From positions 372,001 to 436,000 of the forward strand of contig JADIIX010000001.1 in the NCBI GenBank assembly GCA_027604505.1: a DNA stretch of 64,000 nt. Direction: 5' to 3'. A program made the position numbers and the translations under genes. Position 1 is the stretch's first letter, and the number at the start of each line of letters is the position of its first letter. The notes beneath the pieces were generated by a model. The model did no database searches. It had not been told where the DNA came from and worked only from the letters and a program-made list of their open reading frames with translations. Source of the stretch: Gonapodya sp. JEL0774 (lineage: Eukaryota > Monoblepharomycota > Monoblepharidomycetes > Monoblepharidales > Gonapodyaceae). This document shows positions 53,502 through 64,000 of the stretch, in pieces.

Positions 53502-56415
53502 ATGATGACCACCGAGGAAGCACCAGCAGCTCCCCACTTGAAACCTAACCACTCTACGTCTCTCATCGCCAGTAGTAATGGTGTGAAGCGGGTGAAGTCT
53601 ATCGTCGCCAAGAAAAAGAATTTGTCCGACAAGGGGTTCGGACGAGAACTGGCTTCAACAGGTGCGAGGATGGGAGGAATATAAGTTTTCACTGTTTTCC
53701 GTCGATTGCTTATTTGTCTTTTCGTATCCGTTACTGTCTCGTGGGTCCTGGGTTTCCTGGCGCTATTGTTCTCCTCGATCACCAGAGAAACGGATCAGAG
53801 ATAAGGCGGTCTCAAAACTTACAGCCTGGATGCGCGCAAAAGGCGATGACGTCACTGATGGCGAACTCGCAAGGCTCTGGAAGGGACTCTTTTACTGTGA
53901 GTTCATTTATGATGTTCATTCGACCCCGTACAATCTGAATGCTGTTCTCCCCACACCCTCGACCGCACCGCATCACTTCAAACCAACCAAAAAGGCTTCT
54001 GGATGTCTGACAAGCGCCCCGTTCAGCACCAACTCGCTGAAACTCTCGCCACCATTTCCCTCCAACTCCCTACCCCTGCTCTCTCAATCCGCTACATTCG
54101 GGCGTTTTGGCTTACGCTTGTCCACGAATGGAACGGTGTGGACAGACTGAGGATTGACAAATTCTATTTGCTGTGCAGGATGTTTCACAGGGCGGCATTT
54201 AAGGTCGTCGGGAGGAGTGGGTGGGACGCGGCTTTAGTGGAACAGCTGAACGAAGTGCTAGTGGAGGGCCCTCTTAAGTGAGTTAATCACAAGTCCATCT
54301 TTTCATGCATATTGGGGGATGAGCAATTCAAGTGCGAAGGAGTGGGTTGGCACTGAAAAGTGGCCCCTTGGGACTACACTGATTGGGAAAGTGGTGCAAT
54401 TTGCCCTTGCCGGGGAATCTCCAGAGTGGGACAAGTCGAAGCCGCAGAGATTTATTCGCCATGATGTTTTTCTGGATTGGGAGCGGGGTTTCACAGGAGC
54501 TCTGTTTCCCAACACGTCTTCACCAATATACTCTGTTGATCCTCATGTCAAGTGTGTTCCTGTTCCCACAGCCCCACCTCCCCTCGAATCCCCGACAGTC
54601 TTCGTTACCATACGTGTGAAGTTTATCTCGATGAACTTTCCGCCGCACTGGCACAGTCTTCCACATCCACCCTCCCCGCCAACGAGTCGGAAGAAGTCAC
54701 CGATCCCTCGGTCCCATCCGAATTGGTGGCCACTTCAACTACAGTTGAATTTGTCCCACGCCCTGACCCACCCTCTGCCGCGTTGCTGTTGGAGCCTTTT
54801 GTGGCGGCATTCCTAGCGACGCCGCTCACGCCATTTTTTAATCGTTTGTCCTCCGAAGTACTCATTCGGGCGGCGGATTCGTCCACATCGCCGGTGTTAT
54901 TTGATCTGGCGCCCGTGCGAGAACGGTTGCTCGATGCGATGGAGAGGTACGATGGTGTTTTGGGAAAGCACAAGTCAGGGGTGATTGCGCTGATGGACAA
55001 GGTGGAAGCAGAGATGAGAAAGGCTGGACTTATCGCCGAAGAAAATGTCGACGCCAGAAAGAAGAAACTGGTTGAGTGGATGGGGTTGAGCACCGCGCTT
55101 GGATTGTCGGGGAAGCATGGCAAGGACAGCAAGAGCAAAAAGAGGAAGCGGGATCAGGGCGAGGAGGAGGAGGAGGAGGACAATGATGAGGTAGATGAAG
55201 ATGCTGAGCGAGATTTGGCCATGTTAGTGGACGCTGTTTACGACGGAGATGCAGGCATTGGTGCGACACCGGTGCTGGACTCTGTCGATGATGATGGCGA
55301 GGTGGATGGGGAGGGAGCCAAGGAGGTCGCCGTGATGGTCGAATCTCTTGATGCTGGTACAACTATTTCCACTCCTCCGGACGGGGAAGTTGCGAAGAAG
55401 AAGCGCAAGCGGAGGAAGAAGAAGCACCTAGATGTGGAGAGCAACCCTTTGGCTGCCGGTGGTGTGGTTGCAAGTGGGACGCTCACAGAAGCGGTCGCCA
55501 TGGAAGATGTGAGGGAAGAGGCTGAGTTTGCGGTAGTGCACTCTTCTGATCCCAAAGAACCAGAGGCTGCGGAACGGGATAAGGCATTTTCACCGAAGGA
55601 GACTGATAAGGCATCTCGCAAAGGTTCAAAAGAAAAACGTGCTGCTGCTGCTGCCGCCGCTGCGGCGGCGGCGAGCGGAGCTCCTGCTGCGTCCTCTTCG
55701 CGTTCCTCAGAAGACACTCCCATCAATACTACGACTCCAACCACGGCCGCTGTCAAAACTCCACCTCGCCGGTCGACTTTCCCCGCGTTTCCACCATTCC
55801 CTCCGCCCAACGCCACTCTCTCAAATTCCGACGACAATAAAGTAAACGCTGGCTCTGCGGATGCTGTTGCCGCAGAGACCGCAATGACGAATGCAGACGA
55901 TGGCGCCGACGATTCCTTTATGTGGGAAGACATGCCTGTAACGCCGAGTAAAGACGATGCAGGTACAACTGCGAAAAGCGTCGGCGGTCCGACAGGAGCT
56001 GGAACGGCGGACTCGGGGAAGCCTGCTGTCGGTGCCGGGGCCGTCGCGGCGACGACAGCGACGACGAGAATCGTCAAGAAGGGAGTTAAGTGGGTGTTGG
56101 AGAAGAATAAAGTAAAAAGTGAGTGTGGATGTGTGATGGCGCTGGTGTGCTGTGTGGAGTTACATGGCTCTGCAACAAATGAAGCCTCACCCGCCTTGTG
56201 TAAACCTCCATGATCCAAAAGCCTTCCACAAAGCCCTCCCTGTTGCAAACTTCCCTTCTCCAATCCGCAAAGACGCGGTTCCTGGCAAGCCCTTGCTCAA
56301 GCAGCGTACGCCGCCGAGCGCAGCGGACCTTGCCGTACTCGAGAGTCTCTTGGCCAAGAAGAAGGCGAAAGGTCTCGGAGCTGGCAAGGGCAAGAAGGGA
56401 AAGGGCAAGAAATGA
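53502..56415 (+). CDS. RRP1: RRP1/Nop52 ribosomal RNA processing protein
   Basis: Nucleolar protein for 27S/5.8S-25S pre-rRNA maturation. Exons 53502-53661, 53786-53896, 53995-54277, 54572-56118 and 56222-56415 give 764 residues. The Nop52 domain spans about residues 25-230: FGRELASTEKRIRDKAVSKL, ELARLWKGLFYCFWMSDKRP (split by an intron inside the Cys codon), FWLTLVHEWNGVDRLRIDKFY, EGPLNPTSPRIPDSLRYHTCEVYLDEL. A long acidic and Ala-rich region follows, with basic nucleolar-type clusters (KSKKRKRD, KKKRKRRKKKH). The conserved C-terminal motif is completed by the last exon: VKWVLEKNKVKTFHKALPV and GKPLLKQRTPPS. Intron 54278-54571 is 294 nt. An earlier exon is possible because cttttcacag lies just upstream of the ATG. 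Confidence 0.88.
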
Positions 56416-58187
56416 GAGTTCAAATCGTGGAGGCGTTTCTGGGAGGCGAATGCACTCCCAAAGGCGATTTTAGGCTGGGGAGTTCACCATGTCTGTATGT
56501 GGTCGTGTGGGGCGCCAGAGATAATAAGATTATAACGACTTTTGCTCATGTGTGAGTCAACTCTGGCATTGTACCGGAATAGATAATAGGACTCTTGCAA
56601 AGTACGTAAAATGCTGTTTAAATGGTCCGAATAGTCTTGATCTCACTCGGGTGGAACAAAATCAGAGACTCAATGAGTTTAGTCATCTTAATCAACTTTA
56701 TTATACAATCAAATTGTATTCTTGTCAATCAGTTCCTCTACGAAGTACTCATGAATGTTCAAACGGAACTCGCTACATGATTCGGAGCGACAGACAGGAA
56801 TCGTCTTTGACCAGGTAACATCTGCCGCTCGACATAAAAGCCGAACGTTGCCCGGGGTACGCCATCGCGGAGGCTGCGACCATGTACCCCAACCTGAAGG
56901 AGAAAGACGGGGGCGACCAAGAATACCCCCGAATCACCCTACAAGAGAACAACAAGGTAATCGCACATACTCACGTGCGCGACGCGCCAGACAGAGACAA
57001 CTGCGTGCTGGGTCCTGTCCTGATAGATGAAGTGGACACCCCCGCCGGCAACTCTAGCTATGACAGGTCCACTAAGGCACCGTATTCAGTGCGATATGTG
57101 GGGTATACAAGCCGTTACGAACGAGGGTGGGGCTTTAGTAAAGTTAGTCCGGGTTGCCCTGCTGTCCAAGGGCCGTTTTCCCCGTAATTGTCTCAGCGTC
57201 CGAGCTGCTTTGCAATTGTGGGTGAGCTGGGGGGCAAGAAAGCAGCGCACGTGCGACGAAGATACGGTAGATGCATGATATGAATGGAGACAGGGTCGAA
57301 GTGAGGGATGAGTGCGAAAGGGCGAGAATAGGAAGAGGTGTCCCGTTAACAAGAACCAAACAGCAAACGGCGACAGAAACAGAAACACGTCTTCGATCCA
57401 CCGCCAAACGATAAATGCGGAAGCGAGTCTCCCCATTCACAAACCTTTTGTAGTTAGTTTGAGGTGTTGAAGGTGGTCAAATTGCCGAAAATGCTTACCA
57501 ATCGGCCTTTGTGGGGAATTCTCCACAATGATCTCGTCACTGGAGCCGAGATACGTTGTTTGGCCTGACTCCTCTTTTTTGTTTTCATGTCACCATGTGA
57601 CAGATGAGCATTGAAAATCCGACAAATTTCAAATCACGATATACGACCGAGCCCATGCATGGTTTACGGGAGAGTCAGTTACCGTACAAAGCCAACCGCG
57701 TAGGCGAATCTCTAGCGTTCACGAGGTTACAGATGTCAGCTTGATTAGGTGTGTATTTCACGCCTCAGTGAACCTGATCTGAACATCATTCCAACTGTTT
57801 GAATTTCTTGGAAACACACGTGTTACGACAGATCATTCGAGCATGTACCTCCTCTCTCTCTTCTCATTTTCGTTGGTAGGAGTTTTTGAATTCCCTCTGT
57901 ATTACTTTTCGATTAGAACTGGTACAACATGGTGTTTCACACCTTGGGAGCGCGTTTCGGGATGTGGTCCAGAGATCTGCCGTCCCTCCATCCACCACCC
58001 ACTCCCCCTCTCATGAAGGTTTGTTGAGAATAAGACCAAAAGGGTAAACTGGGTCCCTCAGGGGGGATATTATAAAGGGGACTGGGACTGGCCCGAGCAC
58101 TGGGCACAAATCACAGGAACGGACCACAGTCACATCACACACCCCCACACTCTCTCTCGCGAGCACATCCATCCATCTATCACAACC
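56416..58187. other. Unassigned 1.8-kb region
   Basis: This is the largest stretch without a supported gene. Open frames occur on both strands at 56750-57190 and 57140-57440, with protein-like minus-strand pieces (EFRLNIHEYFVEELIDKN near 56760-56710; GGGVHFIYQDRTQHAVVSVW near 57055-56990) and splice-like borders. I could not build a coherent model or recognise a family. 57450-58060 is AT-rich and looks non-coding. Confidence 0.3.
58071..58076 (+). promoter_or_regulatory. TATA-like box of the RPS15 gene
   Basis: TATAAA stands in a GC-rich setting (ggatattataaagggg), 112 bp upstream of the initiator codon of a gene expected to be highly expressed. The position is plausible but untested. Confidence 0.5.
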
Positions 58188-59574
<1,387 letters not shown>

Positions 59575-60006
59575 GTTGCGGGAGTTGTTTGTGGGTCAGT
59601 TGGAGGTTTCAAGTGGGTTGTTCGAGATGGTTGGTTGGGGGAGTGGGGTTGGGACTGTAACAATGCGAAGATGAGCGTCTTTGTATGAGTCTGTTCGTGA
59701 AGGGTCGGTGAATGGAATGCACATATATGCCCTATTTTGCGAGGTCCAGAGAATGTTGAGGGAGCTGTTTCACGCGTCTCGAGTTCTGCGGACAATGGCC
59801 CCAATAACCCGAACCCCGTTCCATGAGACCGAGTGACGGCGAGGCCTATTGACTGGCCGTCGAAACCGATCAACGGGCGAGACGACGGCATCACTGGCGA
59901 ACGCGTGGATAATCTCGAAGCGAAATCTTGCCCCCTGTCTGTCACCGAAAGTCGTGTCGTGTCGGGGCAGAAGCGAGGTCAACGATTCCAACAATTCTCC
60001 ACCACA
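59575..60006. other. Intergenic region between RPS15 and the RhoGAP gene
   Basis: A 430-bp spacer between tandem plus-strand genes. A minus-strand open frame at 59466-59945 crosses it but lacks a recognisable domain and overlaps the RPS15 3' exon. Confidence 0.4.
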
Positions 60007-63000
60007 ATGAACCCGCCCACCACGGCACCACCCAGCCCATCACCCTCCTCCGCTGCGACGAACCCCTCGACTGTCCGCCGGAGAGTCGTTGCCCTGTGGC
60101 CCTACGAAGCCATCGAGGACAACGAACTGAGCTTCAAGGGTGGACAGGTCTTCGAGCTCGTGGACGAATGTAATGCAGATTGGTGGGAGGGGGTTCTCGA
60201 TGGAGTCCAGGGGTACTTTCCCGCGAACAGGGTGTCCTACTTGGGTGAGTGTTTTGTGTGGGGGTTGGGGGTAGGAGGGGGTGGGAGGGAGGCTGAATGG
60301 AGGTAGTCTGAGCTCTCGCTGAGGCAGGGCACAATGGATTGGAGAAACCATGAAAGTAAGAGTTGTTGCTCCGCGGTGGCAGGTGGCTTGATGAGAAGAA
60401 CTGTAGCGGTTTGGGACCGTGTACGAGCTGCCGCCGTCAAATGAAATCGCACTACGATGCTAGGGCCGACGGCACTATTTTCTGTCTTACAGCGGACTGG
60501 ATAGCTACGGCGATACGGGGGAGGAAGTGATGGATATCAGGATATGAACGATCCGACACTGTTCGGTGCAGCTCGTTCGTAGTACATTCCCCTCTTACAC
60601 ACTCAAGTGGGGAGACTGAAGTGAGCTTACTGGCACCTTCATGCGTGGTGCTCTTTGGTCAATCTGGGGGATGGACGAGGAGTGAATGCGGGGACGAATC
60701 AAGTAAGAATCTCACCGAGGCTACCCACGTACTTCCCTCCCCTCTTGACTGTGGACTGTGAATCTTAACTTTTTATGGGATATTCAGATTAGCGCCAAAG
60801 TGTTTCAAGGATGAGGGAACGCCCTAGACCGTCTTCTCCCTGATGAGAAGCCCAGTTCTTTCCACCTGCTCTCACTGACTGACCCCAATCACTTTTCCGC
60901 CGCGTTCACCGCGAAACACACATATATTGCTTGTCTTTCAGATTCGAATTCCTTGCCACGTCGGACTCAACAATCCACAGCGCTTCCTACTCCGACACCG
61001 GATGCCTCACCCCGCTCCCTGTCCGGTGTCTCGGCCCCTTCTGTGGGGACCCCAACCTCCGCAATGTCATCGCCACCACCATCGGTATTACAATCTACGA
61101 GTACAGGAGACCACTTGGATGCCAGTCCAGGCCTCACCACATCGCCCTCCGGGACTTCTGTCGCAGCGGTATCGGCAACGGACAATCTTCTCGACTCTCC
61201 GTCATTGGTTCCATCAGGATCTTCACCAGTTGGTGGAGCACTTCCACAACTTGCCGGGTCTCCTACCATTGTGCCGTCGCAAGCAACTAGAACGGAGACT
61301 TCGGGAGCAACCTCGGGGGCTGAGGAATCGCTGGCAAAGCCGGGCGGGGCACCGCTAACAGTCAACAACCCCATTTCAGAAGAATCCATCGGGTCGCCAT
61401 CGATTGCACCGACTCCGCTGCTCACATCCCCGCAGTCCACTCAATCTGCTCTTTCTGCTCAGACCACCACCTCCCAAAATTCCGCTATTTCCAACCTCTC
61501 CCAGATCTCATCCCAGTCAGATCAGTCGTACATCTCGGCGCTAACTCAAAACTCTGATGCAAGGTCGATGAGCTCTGCAGCCTCCGAATCCCCATCTACA
61601 CAGGTGTCGATGGCGGTGAGGATGGCGAGCGACCCTTTCCGCGAGGACCGAGCGGAGATAGGCAGTGCCAAACCAGTACCTCCCATCGACACCCATTTCA
61701 TCTCTGGCGTCCCAGTCACCTTCAACTCCACTGAGCAATCCACCCACCCAACTTCCACATCCCCCTCGAAATCTCGCCCCCCACTTCCCACAGGAACTGA
61801 CCCCACTCATATGTCCCCCTCCGTCTCACCTACACCTCCCGCGCCGGACTCGGATTCCCAAGCGAATGCTGGAGGCGACTTTCCGCTCGCCACACCTTAC
61901 CCCTGGATTGCTGTGGAGGACGAACACGGGCAAACCTACTATTATGATGAAGTAACAGGAGATACAACGTGGGAGGTGCCTGAGGGATTCGTGGCGGGGA
62001 GTCGGGAAACAGAAGAGGAAGATGGCGATGGAGAAGGGTTACTGGAGGTCGATGGAGAGTTGGTGGAGTTAGGGGTGAGTTTGGTGGGGCATCTCATTGA
62101 CTCATTGCTGCACGGAATATTCATCCCAATCTTTACTTGTGCCGGTTGCGTATCGGTCTCAACATGTCACTGGTGTTCTTTTGAACCGATTATCCCTCAC
62201 AAACTTTTATCCACTCTGCCGCTCCATCTCCACCGTAGTACAACCTTCCCCCGCGGTGGCGAGCCACCCGCGATTCCGAATCTCAAATTTACTATTTCCA
62301 CGAGGAAACAGGCGAAACTCGTTGGGAACGTCCCGAACATAACGGTGACGAGCATGAAATTGAAACAGTACAGGATCTTGTACATCCTCATATGACACGC
62401 TCACCGCAAATCCAGGGGAAGAGGATCGAGGATAAGGAACTTCCCGAGCCTCCCGACGGGAATCCTATACCTCCACCTTTGTTGGTGCCTTCCCCGGCAG
62501 CGAAAGCCATGGCGTCAGGAGGGTTACAGGCTGTATCAAGGAGCCCGGCGAATGCCTCGGTGTCGGTGAGTTTAAATTAAAGCCAAGGGTGTGGCGGCAA
62601 ATCCTTGCGCTGAGGCAGTCAATGTTGAACTGCGTCTCGCGCTCGATCACTGCCCGTTATTTTGATAGGTTCGATCCACTGATTCTCGCATGACTGATGA
62701 GGATCCAGATAGCAAGAGTGAGAACGCTCCCCTCTTTACCCAAGATGAAGATGACGATGCGGTGGTAGCCGCGGACATCACGAGGGAAGATTTGGGTTTT
62801 GTGAGTTCATCATCTTCTTGTGACAGAAGGCATTTGTTTGGAATATTGCCCTTGTTCGTCCCAGGCACTTGACCCCATCCCACCGGATTATGTATTGTAC
62901 GAAGGGACTGCGCAGCTAAGACTGGATAAGGGCGAGGACAGGTTTATCAAGAAAGATTGGAAGACGTTCCATTTGGTCTTGTGCGATGGTTGTGTGGTGG

Positions 63001-64000
63001 CCTACAAGGAGACCACAAAAGTGTGTACGCAATGAGCACTTGGTCAATTCAGAGCATTCTCACACTTTTTTGACATTTTCCCATGCAGAAAGAACCTCGA
63101 GGGCTTCCACTTGGCCACGTTGATATAGCCGGTGCTCGACTTGAATTGGCTAGCAAAGACCAAACCCGTAAAAAGCACGCCATTGCGATGCACTGTCGCA
63201 CAGGAAATAGGTACCTTGTGCTCACACGGGATGACCAGGAGTGTACGACTTGGCTGGCCGCTGCGGGGGTTGCGGCGAGTACTCGGGAGTCGACGTTTGG
63301 TGGGTTGAGGCGGGTCCCAGCTGGTGCGGCGTGCTCGTGCTCACAACAGCTTGCTTGAAAAAGCGGTTCTGAACGCTGTCTTGAAGTATGAATCGACGAT
63401 CGCGGACAAGAAGCGAATGATTCCCCGGTTTTTGGAAAGGAGTGAGCTTACGTGGTTCATTGCGGATTATGAGAGCAAAACTGACGCTACACTGGCTGAC
63501 TAGAACCCGAAAAGATTGCGGAGGGAAGTGCAGTGTCAGATAAGGACCGCCGAACGAGTGGTAAAGGTGTGGCATTAGTGTGGTGTTTCCCCATGTTAAG
63601 CTAACCGTAGCGTTCCATGACTAGCTGATCCTATGAAGCCGTCAACAACTGGGTCCCACGGGTCCTTGCTGGACGAGGATGGGGACAAACAGAAGAAGAA
63701 GGGTTTTGGTGGGCTTTTTGCGAAGAGAGTGAGTGGCCTTGTGTTTTAGACCGGAAAATAAACGTAACCATGGTGCCTATCGGTGCAGCAACCAAATGTG
63801 AAGGAGCCACCTGATACCAAAGGTAGGCTCAATCAATATGTCACAACTCGATGATCACGTAGTTCACTCCCCTCCACCTTGTCATAGTGAACGTTTTTGG
63901 TGGACTCCTCGAAGCTCAGCTGGCTAAAACACCAGGTCGGCGAATACCGCGTATTGTAGAGCTTTGCACACAAGAAGTGGAAGATAGGGGTTTGGACAGC
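60007..64000 (+). CDS. SH3-WW-WW-PH-RhoGAP protein, C-terminus off the right edge
   Basis: Multidomain Rho-family GTPase-activating protein resembling animal ARHGAP9/12/15/27. Exons are 60007-60244, 60942-62074, 62239-62565, 62669-62800, 62865-63020, 63089-63303, 63350-63441, 63504-63560, 63625-63728, 63789-63822 and 63888 to the edge. SH3 (about residues 25-80): VVALWPYEAIEDNELSFKGGQ, WWEGVLDGVQGYFPANRVSYL. A long Ser/Thr/Pro linker follows. WW1 (about 410-440): YPWIAVEDEHGQTYYYDEVTG ending TTWEVPEGF. WW2 (about 465-490): RWRATRDSESQIYYFHEETG then ETRWERPEH, visible only after splicing at 62238. PH domain: YEGTAQLRLDKG ... WKTFHLVLCDGCVVAYKE ... YLVLTRDDQECTTWLAA. The RhoGAP domain starts with NVFGGLLEAQLAKT and IPRIVELCTQEVEDRGLDS at the edge; the arginine finger lies beyond. 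The first intron is 697 nt. Confidence 0.87.

Noticed and set aside
54319-54550. An open frame inside RRP1 intron 3 (SNSSAKEWVGTEKW...)
   Set aside because: Removing it joins two halves of a conserved Nop52 junction in phase; the frame matches nothing in the family.
57160-57250. A minus-strand segment (ETITGKTALGQQGN) reminiscent of the profilin N-terminal region
   Set aside because: The rest of profilin could not be found in any frame nearby, so the resemblance is probably chance.

Overview
The window reads as a gene-dense nuclear segment of a fungus. Genes lie on both strands, intergenic gaps are mostly 100-600 bp, and almost every gene is split by many short GT-AG introns, mostly 40-110 nt. 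Core genes have fungal features (a Ubp2-type deubiquitinase, an Akr1-type palmitoyltransferase, an Utp6/Rrp1/Snu23 set). Alongside them are genes rare or absent in yeasts and Dikarya: the cilium-associated protein ARMC3, Integrator subunit 2, a MICAL-type flavin monooxygenase and an SH3-WW-PH-RhoGAP protein. I infer an early-diverging, flagellated (zoosporic, chytrid-like) fungus. No mobile elements, CRISPR arrays, tRNAs or rRNAs were recognised.

Layout. 1-3773 (-): UBR1-type N-recognin, cut by the left edge. 4231-6997 (+): 4-coumarate-CoA-ligase-like acyl-CoA synthetase ending in a peroxisomal signal. 7347-8331 (-): phytanoyl-CoA-dioxygenase-like protein. 8736-10106 (-): TTC4/Cns1 Hsp90 co-chaperone. 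10227-14624 (+): Ubp2-like deubiquitinase. 14802-18074 (-): UTP6. 18643-20474 (+): Ydj1-type DnaJ with a farnesylation motif. 20757-22928 (-): proteasome Rpn7/PSMD6. 24221-26087 (+): O-fucosyltransferase-like membrane protein. 26588-29254 (+): eIF2B delta. 29408-31793 (+): ankyrin-DHHC palmitoyltransferase. 31965-35393 (+): ARMC3. About 35973-40495 (+): INTS2. 40560-42480 (+): unknown membrane protein. About 42653-44366 (+): CECR2/RSF1-like chromatin protein. 44567-46000 (-): GET2. 46532-47428 (-): ribosomal P2. 48418-50233 (+): MICAL-like monooxygenase. 50329-52051 (+): DUF4211 protein. 52310-53375 (-): SNU23. 53502-56415 (+): RRP1/Nop52. 58188-59574 (+): ribosomal uS19/RPS15. 60007 to the right edge (+): SH3-WW-WW-PH-RhoGAP.

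The genes do not form one pathway. Loose themes are protein quality control and targeting (UBR1, Cns1, Ubp2, DnaJ, Rpn7, GET2) and ribosome biogenesis and translation (UTP6, RRP1, P2, uS19, eIF2B). The main novelty is architectural. ARMC3 has a run of seven single exons of exactly 123 nt plus one of 246 nt, all bounded by phase-1 introns, each 123 nt matching one armadillo repeat. There are microexons of 7 and 12 nt, start-codon-only first exons, a stop-codon-only last exon behind a GC-AG intron that completes a CaaX box, and a fully open in-frame 327-nt intron in SNU23. For most genes the exon chains I give sum to whole codons, which supports the models. Splice positions were read by eye and may be off by a base.
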